Source: Candidatus Bathyarchaeota archaeon
GTDB taxonomy: Archaea; Thermoproteota; Bathyarchaeia; 40CM-2-53-6
Assembly: GCA_005884195.1 (NCBI GenBank)
Contig: VBBP01000049.1
Span: forward strand, 1-50,392
Direction of reading: 5' to 3'
Length of the DNA: 50,392 nucleotides
The notes beneath the pieces are model-generated. The model was not told the DNA's origin. It ran no database searches and was given only the letters and a program-made list of their open reading frames with translations. Below are positions 25,270-34,346 of this stretch, piece by piece. Within the stretch, counting starts at the first letter, position 1. Each line of letters begins with the position of its first letter. The position numbers and the translations under genes are program-made.

Positions 25270-27099
25270 TTGAGGACTCTGAAGCCTGTCACCTTACTCG
25301 ATCTTTTGCCGGACCTGTCTTTGTCGAAGAGGTCGCACGGTTTGGCAAAAAGTTTCACGTTAAATAGAAATGAATCCAAGCCAAGCCTCTTGTGGCGGGG
25401 AACATTGGTAGAACGGCCTACATCTCCAAAAGTGCAAGCCGAAAAGAAACGATCGATGACTGCCGCTCAACTTCTCGTTCAGTGCTTGGAGAATGAGGGT
25501 GTTAGGTACGCCTTCGGCGTACCGGGCGAGGAGAATATTCACGTCATCGACGCGCTAAACGAGTCGTCCATCCGCTTTGTTCTTGTCCGTCATGAGCAAG
25601 CAGCCTCATTCATGGCTGATATCTACGGCCGCCTGACCGATCAAGCGGGAGTCTGCATAGCGACTCTCGGCCCGGGAGCAATCAATCTTCTCCTAGGGAC
25701 TGCGGACGCTAACTCCGATAGCGTCCCACTCGTGGCCATCAGTGCGCAGGGAGGCTTGAACCGGATCTACAAAGAATCCCATCAGATCGTAGATCTCGTC
25801 AGCATGTTCAAGCCCGTCACAAAGTGGGCTGAGATGATTCCGAGACCAGAGGCGGTACCGGAGATGGTTCGGAAGGCGTTCAAGCTTGCGCAGACCGAGC
25901 GTCCCGGCGCCGTCTATCTCGCCCTCCCCCAGGATGTCGAAAAAATGCCCGTGCCTCCTGGACATCGTCCGCTCGAGATCAACGTGGTCCGCGATACCTC
26001 CCCCTCGCCTATTCAGATATCTCGAGCCTCAAAAGTCCTAGAGGCTGCAAAGAGACCTGTTGTTCTGGCGGGACATGGTGCCGTGCGTAATCATGCTAGC
26101 GAATCGCTGATTCGTTTCTCAGATCGGTTGCACATACCAGTCGCGACCACATTCATGGGCAAGGGCGTCTTTCCCGACAGCCATCCCAACGCGCTAGGTA
26201 CGATAGGATTCATGGTCCACGACTACGCCAACTTCGGATTCGATCAAGCAGACGCGATCCTATGTGTTGGGTATGACATGCAAGAGTTCGACCCGGCAAA
26301 GATCAACCCCAACGGGAACAAGCAGATCATCCACATCCATCGCTATCCCGCCCAGGTTGACGCCCACTATCATCTTGCCGTTGGGATCCAAGGCGACATC
26401 TCAGAATCACTCGATGCCCTAGCCAAGGAGACAAAGCTGAATCCGGCAATGAATTCGACAGGTCAGAAGATCCGCCGCTTGTTACAGGAAGAGCTTGAGA
26501 TGGGAAGAAACGATAACTCCTATCCTGTCAAACCCCAGCGAATCGTCGCCGATATCCGCGCAGCTATGGGAGAGAAGGACATTGTTCTCGTTGATACGGG
26601 CGCGGTGAAGATGTGGATGGCCCGTTTGTACCCGACCTACCAGCCGAATACTTGCATCGTGTCCAACGGCCTTTCAACAATGGCTTTCGCTCTTCCGGGA
26701 GCGATTGCTGCGAAGCTTGCGTTTCCTGACCATAGAGTTCTCGCAGTTGCGGGGGACGCTGGGTTCTTGATGAACTCGATGGAGCTTGAGACGGCTGTGA
26801 GAGAAAAGATACCGATTGTGGTATTGGTTTGGGTGGACGGGTCTTATGGCATGATCAAGTGGGAGATGGATCTTGAGCTCGGACACCATTCGCATGTTGA
26901 CTTTGGCAACCCGGACTTTGTCAAGTTCGCGGAGAGCTTCGGCGGCAAGGGATATCTGATAACGCGAGCAGGAGATCTGCTTCCCGCCCTGAAGCGCGCG
27001 CTTTCCGACAATACTGTCTCAGTCATCGCCTGTCCCGTCGATTATATGCAGAACACATTACTAACGAACAAGCTGGGAGAACTCACAGAACCGATGTAG
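25270..27099 (+). CDS. Acetolactate-synthase-like ThDP enzyme
   Basis: The catalytic protein starts at MTAAQLLVQCLENEGVRYAF; this ATG is at 25456, and the preceding 62 codons look non-coding, with a TATA-like TTAAATA near 25360. From there it is a full-length (about 550-residue) ThDP enzyme: the catalytic Glu in PGEENIHV, RHEQAASFMADIYGR, and GDAGFLMNSMELETA of the ThDP-Mg site. The closest type is the catabolic acetolactate synthase (AlsS-like) without a regulatory subunit; none is encoded nearby. The usual NN of the cofactor motif reads VD (WVDGSYGMIKW), so another 2-oxo acid substrate is possible. Confidence 0.85.
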   Translation: MRTLKPVTLLDLLPDLSLSKRSHGLAKSFTLNRNESKPSLLWRGTLVERPTSPKVQAEKKRSMTAAQLLVQCLENEGVRYAFGVPGEENIHVIDALNESSIRFVLVRHEQAASFMADIYGRLTDQAGVCIATLGPGAINLLLGTADANSDSVPLVAISAQGGLNRIYKESHQIVDLVSMFKPVTKWAEMIPRPEAVPEMVRKAFKLAQTERPGAVYLALPQDVEKMPVPPGHRPLEINVVRDTSPSPIQISRASKVLEAAKRPVVLAGHGAVRNHASESLIRFSDRLHIPVATTFMGKGVFPDSHPNALGTIGFMVHDYANFGFDQADAILCVGYDMQEFDPAKINPNGNKQIIHIHRYPAQVDAHYHLAVGIQGDISESLDALAKETKLNPAMNSTGQKIRRLLQEELEMGRNDNSYPVKPQRIVADIRAAMGEKDIVLVDTGAVKMWMARLYPTYQPNTCIVSNGLSTMAFALPGAIAAKLAFPDHRVLAVAGDAGFLMNSMELETAVREKIPIVVLVWVDGSYGMIKWEMDLELGHHSHVDFGNPDFVKFAESFGGKGYLITRAGDLLPALKRALSDNTVSVIACPVDYMQNTLLTNKLGELTEPM

Positions 27100-27189
27100 C
27101 AACTGGAACCCGTCTTGGTCCAGCGCGCTGGCGCAAGGGTCTTAGCCAACCAAGAGATGATCGACTGACTATCGCATCTGGTTCTTGTC

Positions 27190-28374
27190 TTGAAAGAGAA
27201 GAAGTTCAAGCATGTTGAGACAAAGCTGATCCACTCTGGCGAGCCGGAGCCTCGGATTCAGGGCGCTGTGAGTATGCCTATTTTCCAGTCGGCTATGTTC
27301 GAGACCCGAAACGAAACCGGTTACCATGACATCCAGTATATTCGGCTAAATAATACGCCGAACGCGCAAGCGCTTCACCGGAAGCTGGCCGCGATCGAAG
27401 GCGCGGAAGACGCTCTCGTGGCATCTAGCGGAATGGCGGCAATCTCCACCACGCTACTAACGTTCCTCCATAACGGGGACCACCTGCTAGTCCAGAACTG
27501 CTTGTACGGTGGGACTCATGACTTTGTCACGAAAGACCTTCACACGTTCGGAATATCCTACGATTTCATCGATGGAAATGACCCGGAGTCGTGGGAGAAG
27601 AAACGGAGGCCTAACACGAAGGCGATCTATGTTGAAACAATGACGAATCCAATGCTCGAAGTGGCGGACCACAAAGCAGTCGTCAAGTTCGCCACGGCTC
27701 ACGACCTAGTATCTGTGATCGATAATACTTTCGCGAGTCCCATCAACTTTCGTCCCATCAAGCACGGGTTCGACCTCTCCCTTCACAGCGGGACAAAATA
27801 CCTGAATGGACACTCAGACATAGTCGCTGGCGCGGTCATTGGAAGCTCGGAGCTAGTCAGCAAAGTCAAACTCCGACTTGACCACCTCGGCGGAAGCCTG
27901 GACCCACACGCTTGCTTCCTGTTGCATCGCGGCATGAAGACACTCGCAATCCGCATGAAACAGCACAACGAAAGCGCTCTCAAGATCGCAAGATTCCTAG
28001 AGGAACATAACGCGGTTGCCAAGGTCAACTATCCAGGGCTCATGAGCCATCCACAACACAACCGGGCGGGAGAACTGTTTGACGGGTTCAGCGGTATGCT
28101 CAGCTTCGAACCTAAAGGCGGCAAGTCTGCAGCTGAACAGTTCATGAAGAATGTCTCTATCCCAATCATAACGGTGAGCCTTGGCGGAGTTGAAAGCTTG
28201 CTCACTAGACCGGCGGCCACGTCCCACTCTGGGATGTCTTCGGAAGATAGGAAGAGACTTGGAATCACTGACGGACTGATTCGCGTGTCGATAGGAATTG
28301 AAGCGACAGAGGATTTGATCGAGGATTTCGAAGAAGCGCTTGACACGATTAGAACCCTAGCTCGGGTATCCTAA
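27190..28374 (+). CDS. Cys/Met metabolism PLP enzyme (cystathionine gamma-synthase/lyase type)
   Basis: The 394-residue enzyme belongs to the trans-sulfuration fold-type I family. The PLP lysine is in LHSGTKYLNGHSD, and ALVASSGMAAI, ETMTNPMLEVAD and VIDNTFASP are further hallmarks. The usual R-x-x-NPT motif is changed to RLNNTPNAQA, so assignment among cystathionine synthase, cystathionine lyase or methionine gamma-lyase is open. The start is TTG at 27190. It follows the acetolactate-synthase-like gene by 90 bp on the same strand. Confidence 0.88.
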   Translation: MKEKKFKHVETKLIHSGEPEPRIQGAVSMPIFQSAMFETRNETGYHDIQYIRLNNTPNAQALHRKLAAIEGAEDALVASSGMAAISTTLLTFLHNGDHLLVQNCLYGGTHDFVTKDLHTFGISYDFIDGNDPESWEKKRRPNTKAIYVETMTNPMLEVADHKAVVKFATAHDLVSVIDNTFASPINFRPIKHGFDLSLHSGTKYLNGHSDIVAGAVIGSSELVSKVKLRLDHLGGSLDPHACFLLHRGMKTLAIRMKQHNESALKIARFLEEHNAVAKVNYPGLMSHPQHNRAGELFDGFSGMLSFEPKGGKSAAEQFMKNVSIPIITVSLGGVESLLTRPAATSHSGMSSEDRKRLGITDGLIRVSIGIEATEDLIEDFEEALDTIRTLARVS

Positions 28375-28466
28375 TCGAGAAACCCAGAGCCAGCGTCTTA
28401 GCTAGGCAAAAACCTGGTTTGTTGACTCAAGCTTCATTTCAGAACCTTTTGAAAAGTCCAGTTTGT

Positions 28467-29000
28467 CTAGTCGATCCGTTGGACCCGCTTTTGATCGCTT
28501 GATGGGATGATCTCCACTTGTCCGTTTGGAAAGGCTTTGTCGAAGGCGTGGTGTTGAAGTTTCCAGTCGAGGAAGACGGCTAGGGCTGCGACCTCGCTCA
28601 TCGGCTGGTTCGTCACTGAGACATTCCAGTCTGCCAGTTTGAAGACTTCTCCAGGCATCTTCTCCGATCCCACGACGACGAGAATATCTCGATCAGTCTT
28701 ATTGATCTCTTGAATAACGTCAGGCAATCTCAATCCATACGCTGTCAGGTGAACGACCTTCCCACCCTCGTCGCTCCAGTCTCGAATAGTCTTTCTCCAC
28801 GGGTTTCCGGACTCGATTGAAAAGTCTCCGCCGAATCTTCTAGCTACTTCTCGGATAGTAGATTCAACAGTCTTATCTTCTCTATCCGCTATTATGACAC
28901 CGTCAGCCCCGAGCGCGCGAGCCGTGAGACAAACGTGGGTTGTAACTCTTGAATCCCTGAAGAACCGGTGCCCCATCCGGAGCACTACCACTCTTCCCAT
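28467..29000 (-). CDS. tRNA (cytidine-56-2'-O)-methyltransferase Trm56
   Basis: The 177-residue SPOUT-class enzyme methylates C56 in the T-loop of archaeal tRNAs and is archaea-specific. It shows VVVLRMGHRFFRDSRVTTHVCL at the start, the SAM-knot segment VVVGSEKMPGEVF, and WNVSVTNQPMSEVAALAVFLDW near the end. The length matches the family. It is divergent from the TFE gene; together the pair is a strong sign of an archaeal chromosome. Confidence 0.93.
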   Translation of the reverse strand: MGRVVVLRMGHRFFRDSRVTTHVCLTARALGADGVIIADREDKTVESTIREVARRFGGDFSIESGNPWRKTIRDWSDEGGKVVHLTAYGLRLPDVIQEINKTDRDILVVVGSEKMPGEVFKLADWNVSVTNQPMSEVAALAVFLDWKLQHHAFDKAFPNGQVEIIPSSDQKRVQRID

Positions 29001-29085
29001 GACAAGAGAGCGGGGTTCCTGAAGCCTAATAGATTAAATTGGAGAAGCGCACAATATAGGGTGTTAACGAGGGATTTTTGGGAGA

Positions 29086-29622
29086 ATGGGGTCTAATCAT
29101 GATGATCTTGCACGACTGGCAAGCTTCTTCGGGGGACAGGAGGCTCTCAGCGTCGTCCAGGCACTATCCGACGCTGGGACAACTACTGACGATATTATCG
29201 CAGTCAATGCGAATGTCAAGCTGAACGCTGCCCGCAGAGTTCTCTACAAGCTGTACAACCACGCTCTTGTCACTGTTGTCCGGAGTCGGGATGAGAAGAC
29301 AGGCTGGTTCATCTATCACTGGAAACTTCAACCGGATCAGCTAGACGCGTTCGTCCGAAGCAGGAAAAAGAAGGCTCTAGAAAAGATGCGAACGCGCCTC
29401 GAATATGAGAAGGGGCACAGCTTTTTCATGTGCAAAGGCTGCCTCACCGTCCGAGTGACCTTTGAAGAAGCCATGGAGTCCGCCTTCCGCTGCAGTAGCT
29501 GCAACGGCCAACTAATCAGCGAGGACAACACCAGAACAGTCCAGGTGCTTGAGGATCTATCGCGAAAGCTAGAGTCAGAACTCCAGGAACGACCCGCAGC
29601 GTTCCACCCTGATAAGATCTAA
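29086..29622 (+). CDS. tfe: Transcription factor E, alpha subunit (TFE)
   Basis: The 178-residue factor helps RNA polymerase open promoters with TBP and TFB. The N-terminal winged helix (about 10-85) includes TTDDIIAVNANVKLNAARRVLYKLYNHALV, cited here as the domain landmark, then comes a charged coiled-coil (SRKKKALEKMRTRLEYEKG) and a zinc ribbon with FMCKGC and FRCSSC. Size and domain order fit archaeal TFE-alpha. DUF2110 follows after 20 bp and is probably co-transcribed. Confidence 0.95.
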   Translation: MGSNHDDLARLASFFGGQEALSVVQALSDAGTTTDDIIAVNANVKLNAARRVLYKLYNHALVTVVRSRDEKTGWFIYHWKLQPDQLDAFVRSRKKKALEKMRTRLEYEKGHSFFMCKGCLTVRVTFEEAMESAFRCSSCNGQLISEDNTRTVQVLEDLSRKLESELQERPAAFHPDKI

Positions 29623-29642
29623 TTTTTCCGAGGCAACAGCAA

Positions 29643-30401
29643 GTGGTGGAGGAGTGGCAAGTCTCCACCCTCGCTGAGAAGATCCCGCCACAAGCTCTGA
29701 AGCAAGGCTCACAGACAATTGGAAAGATTCTGGCTAGACAAGCCAAGGGCCTCAGGATGGAGTCGGACTTTGGCCTCCGAGGACAGTGGCTCCAGATCAG
29801 AGCTAAGGGTGAAGATGCAGACGCATTTCTCAACTTACTCAGAAGAGAGCAGGGAGAAGCTCCCGTCTCCCGCGCTAACTTGGAAAAGTGGGACAGCGTC
29901 AAAGGTTTCGTGGCAGGTGCAGGCCGAATCGGCTACGGCGTCTACGTCGACATCGGAATCCAGGACCCCCGACCGAAAGACGCGCTTTATCCGCTCCACA
30001 GAATGCGGGCACAACTGGCAGACGGAGAGCCTAAGTCAGCTAGAGAAATACTAGACGGAAACGCTCTAGTTGACTATGTTCCCCTGAATATGACCGTGAC
30101 CGAACTAGAGGGCGAGAACATCTCAGTTGAGATGAACGACGAGGCTAGGGACAATCTTGTTTCATGGAGAAAGTATCCCTTCGACAGAGTAATCGTGGTC
30201 GGAGCGGACAAGGCGCAGGTGGAGAATGCTGTGAGATTATCAGGACTGCAGAGTGACATTGTGGAAGTGGAGAACCTATCTCTCTTTGTCCAATCCTTAG
30301 TATGTAAGATTGGCACAGACGCACCGGGAGTAATCGCGAAGATTGGAGGCAGACTCCGAGGGATGAGTTTGAAATCTTACCGAACCCCTACTAAGCTGTA
30401 G
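29643..30401 (+). CDS. DUF2110 family protein
   Basis: The 252-residue archaeal protein matches DUF2110: an N-terminal alpha/beta part, then GFVAGAGRIGYGVYVDIG and PLHRMRAQLADG in the middle, and a C-terminal part with DRVIVVGADKAQVENAVRLSGL followed by DAPGVIAKIGGRL. The GYGVYVDIG stretch resembles an OB/S1-like strand pair, so RNA or nucleic-acid binding is possible. Function is not established. Tight linkage to TFE suggests a role around transcription (inference). Start GTG at 29643, or the GTG three bases later. Confidence 0.85.
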   Translation: MVEEWQVSTLAEKIPPQALKQGSQTIGKILARQAKGLRMESDFGLRGQWLQIRAKGEDADAFLNLLRREQGEAPVSRANLEKWDSVKGFVAGAGRIGYGVYVDIGIQDPRPKDALYPLHRMRAQLADGEPKSAREILDGNALVDYVPLNMTVTELEGENISVEMNDEARDNLVSWRKYPFDRVIVVGADKAQVENAVRLSGLQSDIVEVENLSLFVQSLVCKIGTDAPGVIAKIGGRLRGMSLKSYRTPTKL

Positions 30402-30528
30402 ACCCATCAAGCGTATTCTCATCGATCGGGTTGCCAAGCAACGAGTTTTCGAGGATGTCGTAAAGTGTCTCACCGGTTTCGCGAATCCTGCGAGCCTTCT
30501 TCTCTCCTCGTCTACTCAACTTCGACAT
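30391..30528 (-). CDS. Possible 45-residue protein
   Basis: An ATG at 30528 opens a 45-codon frame ending at TAG 30391, overlapping the 3' end of the DUF2110 gene by 11 bp. It encodes a very basic helix (SRRGEKKARRIRETG) and then an acidic part (ETLYDILENSLLGNPIDEN). A GGAAGG lies about 9 bases upstream. Residue make-up looks coding rather than random, but I recognise no family. Confidence 0.4.
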   Translation of the reverse strand: MSKLSRRGEKKARRIRETGETLYDILENSLLGNPIDENTLDGSTA

Positions 30529-30540
30529 TAAAGCAACCTT

Positions 30541-30689
30541 CCATGCAAAGCATGGTCTGAAGTAATAAGCTCATTTCACTTTTACACCGCTGAACCGTGA
30601 ACGTGAAGCCGTTTGGTGAACTCGCGACTGAAACCCTCTCAACCAGAGGGCATTATGATTCTCAGGAACCCGTGAGAGGCTCCTGCCCT
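30541..30689. other. Structured intergenic segment between DUF2110 and RDD genes
   Basis: This gene-poor stretch contains the hairpin CCATGC-aaa-GCATGG (30541-30555); CCCTCT-N5-AGAGGG (30634-30650); and an outer stem AGGGCA (30647-30652) with TGCCCT (30684-30689) around an inner stem TCTCA (30660-30664) with TGAGA (30673-30677). The second and third stems share bases 30647-30650, so they exclude each other. It could be a small RNA or a transcript end; nothing decides between them. Confidence 0.35.
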
Positions 30690-30700
30690 TCCCGCCGGAT

Positions 30701-31300
30701 TTACAACCAGTCGGGAATGATTCTACTATTGTTCGTAGTTTCAACAATGGTTCCTATGTAGCGGTCGCTGTACTTCTGCCGGCCGTCACCATGGGTCCCG
30801 AGACCCACTGCCACGTCAACTATCAGGAGGATGAAGGCGATCTTGGAAATATTTCTGACAAACGAGGACCATAAGTCTAGTCGTTTATTGTCCAACCTTG
30901 CCACTCTCAAGCCCATAAGCTCCTTTCCAAGAGTCCGCTCGAACAGCGCTTCTGCAAGAACAAAGTAGGCGAGTACGATCAGTGGTACGATTCCACCCAG
31001 CCAAAATCCCCAGAACCATGCGAAAGGAAATGTCTGTCCAGAGAAGAATGCCGGAAGCGCGGGGAGAGCCACGATGAGCACGAGAATATACACTGCAACC
31101 GAAACAATGGCCACATCGATTACGTAGGCGATGACGCGTTTCGCCCAGTGGTCCTGGAATCCCTTATCGTCCTTCAGACGGTCGAAGCCTGTTTGTGCAC
31201 TGGTACCCATTGTTTGAGACGGTTTGGCGGGTGCTCCGCAACTATGGCAGAAGGCAGAGTTCTCGTAGAGTTGAGCGCCGCATTTCCAGCAGTAAGCCAC
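30701..31300 (-). CDS. RDD-family membrane protein with zinc ribbon
   Basis: The 199-residue protein starts with a zinc ribbon (CWKCG and CHSCG, residues 4-22), then a linker, then an RDD domain with about four membrane helices. The R-D-D type residues appear in KRVIAYVIDVAIVSVAVY. RDD proteins include ion exchangers and unknown transporters. The last 25 residues (GRQKYSDRYIGTIVE) match the conserved C-terminal block. It is convergent with the DUF2110 side and downstream of the HerA-like gene. Confidence 0.88.
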   Translation of the reverse strand: MAYCWKCGAQLYENSAFCHSCGAPAKPSQTMGTSAQTGFDRLKDDKGFQDHWAKRVIAYVIDVAIVSVAVYILVLIVALPALPAFFSGQTFPFAWFWGFWLGGIVPLIVLAYFVLAEALFERTLGKELMGLRVARLDNKRLDLWSSFVRNISKIAFILLIVDVAVGLGTHGDGRQKYSDRYIGTIVETTNNSRIIPDWL

Positions 31301-31369
31301 TGTTCTCAGCTCAGATAGAACGTGTACTCCTCTATATCACAGTAGGGTTTGTGAGAACTGCGACCCCGT

Positions 31370-33448
31370 CTACGAGAGAGCATGTGCCTCCACGAGGGCG
31401 CGGAACTTGTTGTTCTTCGTCATTTCGTCCGCGACGGTGTCGTCTTCTTTGCCTTCGCGGTTCCAGACAATATACCGTCTCTCTCCACCACGAGAGAGCT
31501 TTGCGATAAAATAGGGCATGTAGAACAGTGTCCCATCCAAGAGTTCTAGCCTGTCGAGATCGAGCTTCTGTGGAAGCTGCAGCCCGTCGGCGAACATCTT
31601 CCATCGTAACAACTTCGTCTTTCTCAAGAACTCAATATTCTCTTTCAAATTTTCTCTCGCGGGACTCTCCCTTGGGAGAGCTTCATACTGTGTCGACCTC
31701 TCTTCTGATTGTACTTCATAATTTCTCAAGAGATTCTTGAGCTCTGCTAACCGTTCGCTCACTAGGACGGTGGAGTCAACACCTTTAACGATAGACGCGG
31801 AGTCCTCTTCCATATCAGCAAGCATCGGAGCCAGCGCAACCAGCCTGGGATCGAAGCCGAAGTTCGCTTCTCGCAAGGCCAAGATGGTTGACCGGCCTTC
31901 ATTGATCACTACCTGTTTCGATACAAGGCCTTTTTCCGCTGGATAGCGGTACGTGAAGTCTAGATATGGTAGAAAGATTGTCTTGGCGAATACGACCTTC
32001 TCTTCTGTTCCGCCTAGAATGCCTTTCTTTGCCCGTTTTCGGTCGGTGTCACGCAAGAAAACCTCTTCTGGTACCGCAAGGGGGACGGCCCTAACTGTCA
32101 TCTTTTCAGGAGCCGCTCCCTCTTTCAACCGCTTTATTTCTAAAGCTTCCAGCGGTCCACGATGGTAGCTGATCAGCCATCTGGGACAGAGAATCCCGGA
32201 TTCTCCCTGATCGAAGATCTGGTAATAGAACTCACGTGTCTTCAAGCTCGATATGACCTGGAACGCGTCAGCACCTAGCGAAAGACCGGTCCGGACCCTG
32301 TCAATATCTTGGCGAGTCGACAGATTACCGATGAACCGGAAGTTAGCGTTCGAAATGACCTTGTAATCGACATCCACAGGATTCTGCGTTGCCATGACTA
32401 TCCCAAGACCATAGGCTCGTGAGACGTGTATGAGATGCATCAGAATCTTCTTCGAAGGAGGCTCGCGAATAGGCGGGCAGTAGCCATGGATCTCGTCGAA
32501 GTAGAGGAGGTACTGTAGAGTCTGGGTTCCTTCTTGCCTGTTTATCCAATAGAACAGCTCTTGGAGAAGGTATTCAACGAAGACCTGTTTTCCTTCCTCG
32601 CTAGGAATCGTGCGAAGGTCAACGATGTTTATCGGAGTTCGTCCCTGAGATTTGTGGAACCACCGGTCGAAATCCGGGGGCTCACCGAGAAACCATGCTC
32701 TGGCAGCGGCGTCGGTGACTAGAACGTTTAGTCGTCTCGAGAGCTCGCTTCTCTCACGCTTGCTGATCGCATCATCAAGAGGTAGCATGCCTAGTTTCTC
32801 GAAGGGCGGGTTTGAGACCAGTTCGATCAGCTTCTCGATGGTAAGCTCGTGTCCAGCCTTCCATTCGTCTTCTAGAATCTTGGAGATCAATGACCGCTGG
32901 ACCTTTCCGTCCTCTGAATAGCCTGCTAACCGGAGTAGGTTGGACGCTTTCAGCTCAAGCATGTCGAAGGCGAGGCTCGGATCCTCTCCCATCTTCTTGG
33001 CGAAATCTTTCGGCGGGGTCAACCTTGGGCTCATGGATACGGGTAGGCCCGTGTTTGATCGAGGAGTGAAGACCCGAACGTCAGTCTTCTCAACGAAACG
33101 GTTTAGCTCGTCATCGTCACGAGCCAGGGCGTTGTAGCTGTCACTGTATTGGCCGGTAAGTTCCTTCGAATAGTCTTCCGGGGTCTTGCCGAGAAGTTTG
33201 GCCTCGTTGTCCGAGAAGGGTCTGAAGCTGAAGCTCTGCGAGCGTATGGCCAAGCATCCAATATCGCCTTTCGGGTCTATCGCGAGGACAGGTGTTCCGC
33301 GGCTAGAAGCTTCTTCCATTATTGATTTGCAGAGAACTGTCTTTCCGGATCCGGTTGCCCCGAATACGATAGTGTGCTTGGTGAGACTGCTGGGATCGAT
33401 GGTGAACGGTCGTCCTTCACCGGTTTGTCCTATCAGAAGCTTCGCCAT
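31370..33448 (-). CDS. HerA-like (DUF87) ATPase
   Basis: The 692-residue protein has an FtsK/HerA ATPase core: Walker A GATGSGKT (residues 30-37), PVLAIDPKGDIG, Walker B LLYFDEIHGY, an MATQNP sensor segment, and an Arg-containing NLSTRQDIDRVRTGL. The C-terminal 250 residues are charged and helical, with a coiled-coil-like stretch. HerA-type motors pump DNA in repair (with NurA) or act in defence; no nurA is adjacent, and the long C-terminal part sets it apart from classical HerA. Cytosolic, no membrane helix. Confidence 0.9.
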   Translation of the reverse strand: MAKLLIGQTGEGRPFTIDPSSLTKHTIVFGATGSGKTVLCKSIMEEASSRGTPVLAIDPKGDIGCLAIRSQSFSFRPFSDNEAKLLGKTPEDYSKELTGQYSDSYNALARDDDELNRFVEKTDVRVFTPRSNTGLPVSMSPRLTPPKDFAKKMGEDPSLAFDMLELKASNLLRLAGYSEDGKVQRSLISKILEDEWKAGHELTIEKLIELVSNPPFEKLGMLPLDDAISKRERSELSRRLNVLVTDAAARAWFLGEPPDFDRWFHKSQGRTPINIVDLRTIPSEEGKQVFVEYLLQELFYWINRQEGTQTLQYLLYFDEIHGYCPPIREPPSKKILMHLIHVSRAYGLGIVMATQNPVDVDYKVISNANFRFIGNLSTRQDIDRVRTGLSLGADAFQVISSLKTREFYYQIFDQGESGILCPRWLISYHRGPLEALEIKRLKEGAAPEKMTVRAVPLAVPEEVFLRDTDRKRAKKGILGGTEEKVVFAKTIFLPYLDFTYRYPAEKGLVSKQVVINEGRSTILALREANFGFDPRLVALAPMLADMEEDSASIVKGVDSTVLVSERLAELKNLLRNYEVQSEERSTQYEALPRESPARENLKENIEFLRKTKLLRWKMFADGLQLPQKLDLDRLELLDGTLFYMPYFIAKLSRGGERRYIVWNREGKEDDTVADEMTKNNKFRALVEAHALS

Positions 33449-33571
33449 GTATCATGCCGGTTCCAGTCAGTCTCTTAGAGGAGCCTGCGTCCTTGCGATA
33501 GGCTCTTCCTCATAAGCCCAAAGGTGGGCTAGATGTTCGCTGTGTAACCAGGGACCTTCTTAGAAGCGAGT

Positions 33572-34207
33572 CTATTGTGTCGGGGCCTGAGATGGAGCCA
33601 TTGGTGGTGGAGGGGCTGGTGGGCCCCAGGCTTGCTGGGAAGGCATTGAGGGTTGGAGCTGTTCGGGAATGGAGAAGAAAGCGACAATTTGTAGGATGGC
33701 GGCGATGAAGACAATTATGAATCCTATACCCACGACAAGGGTAGCGGCCCCAATTAAAAAGAGTAGACCTGTCGTCCGAAACATGTCGACTCTCATCTTC
33801 ACAGCCATGGCGTCGTAGGTCTTTTTCAAGAAGATGGCTGAAGTGAGGATGAACACCCATAAGACGACTAGTCCGAGTATTAGGGTTCCGATAATTGCGA
33901 AGAACCCAGTGGTAACTCCAGTTCGAGAAGGAACGCCTCCGAGGAATCCAAGTCCGGCAAATGATGCTAGGGCGACAAAATAGATCGCGGTTATGGCCAC
34001 AACTCCAACGATTGCCAAGATTACGGAGTAGAGCATGTTGTTGAAAATGGATTGGTCTCCGAGCGAGTCCGCAGCATTCTTGACGGCGAATAGGATGAGT
34101 ATGAGACCGATTATGAATAAGAACGCTCCCGCATTGGGAATAAAGAATAGGCATGCAAGAATTGAGCCTACTCCGCCCAGTGTCTTCGCCTGCCCTAAGG
34201 AAGCCAT
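33572..34207 (-). CDS. DUF996 family membrane protein
   Basis: The 211-residue protein has a DUF996 layout: an N-terminal LGQAKTLGGVGSILACLFF, five or six membrane helices, and the KKTYDAMAVKMRVDMFRTTG loop typical of the family. It ends in a Pro-rich tail (APPPPMAPSQ). These proteins occur in archaea and bacteria without an assigned function. It lies 120 bp upstream of the HerA-like gene on the same strand. Confidence 0.85.
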   Translation of the reverse strand: MASLGQAKTLGGVGSILACLFFIPNAGAFLFIIGLILILFAVKNAADSLGDQSIFNNMLYSVILAIVGVVAITAIYFVALASFAGLGFLGGVPSRTGVTTGFFAIIGTLILGLVVLWVFILTSAIFLKKTYDAMAVKMRVDMFRTTGLLFLIGAATLVVGIGFIIVFIAAILQIVAFFSIPEQLQPSMPSQQAWGPPAPPPPMAPSQAPTQ

Positions 34208-34346
34208 GCACGGGGGAAAGGTTTCTCGGTAAATAATGCTTTAAGGAGGAGAAATTTCTCTTCTCTTCACCTACTAGCCTTGTCCTTGGCGCTTGTGCCT
34301 ACACGCGTCTGATAGAAGAGTGGGGAGAGCTTTGCGCTTGCTCATT

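Noticed and set aside
25270-25455. 62-codon N-terminal extension of the acetolactate-synthase-like protein
   Set aside because: It lies before a better ATG, contains a TATA-like element and has no family match; it is probably leader DNA.
31370-33448. HerA-like ATPase as part of a defence system
   Set aside because: No nuclease, Sir2 or other defence partner is adjacent; the neighbours are housekeeping membrane proteins.
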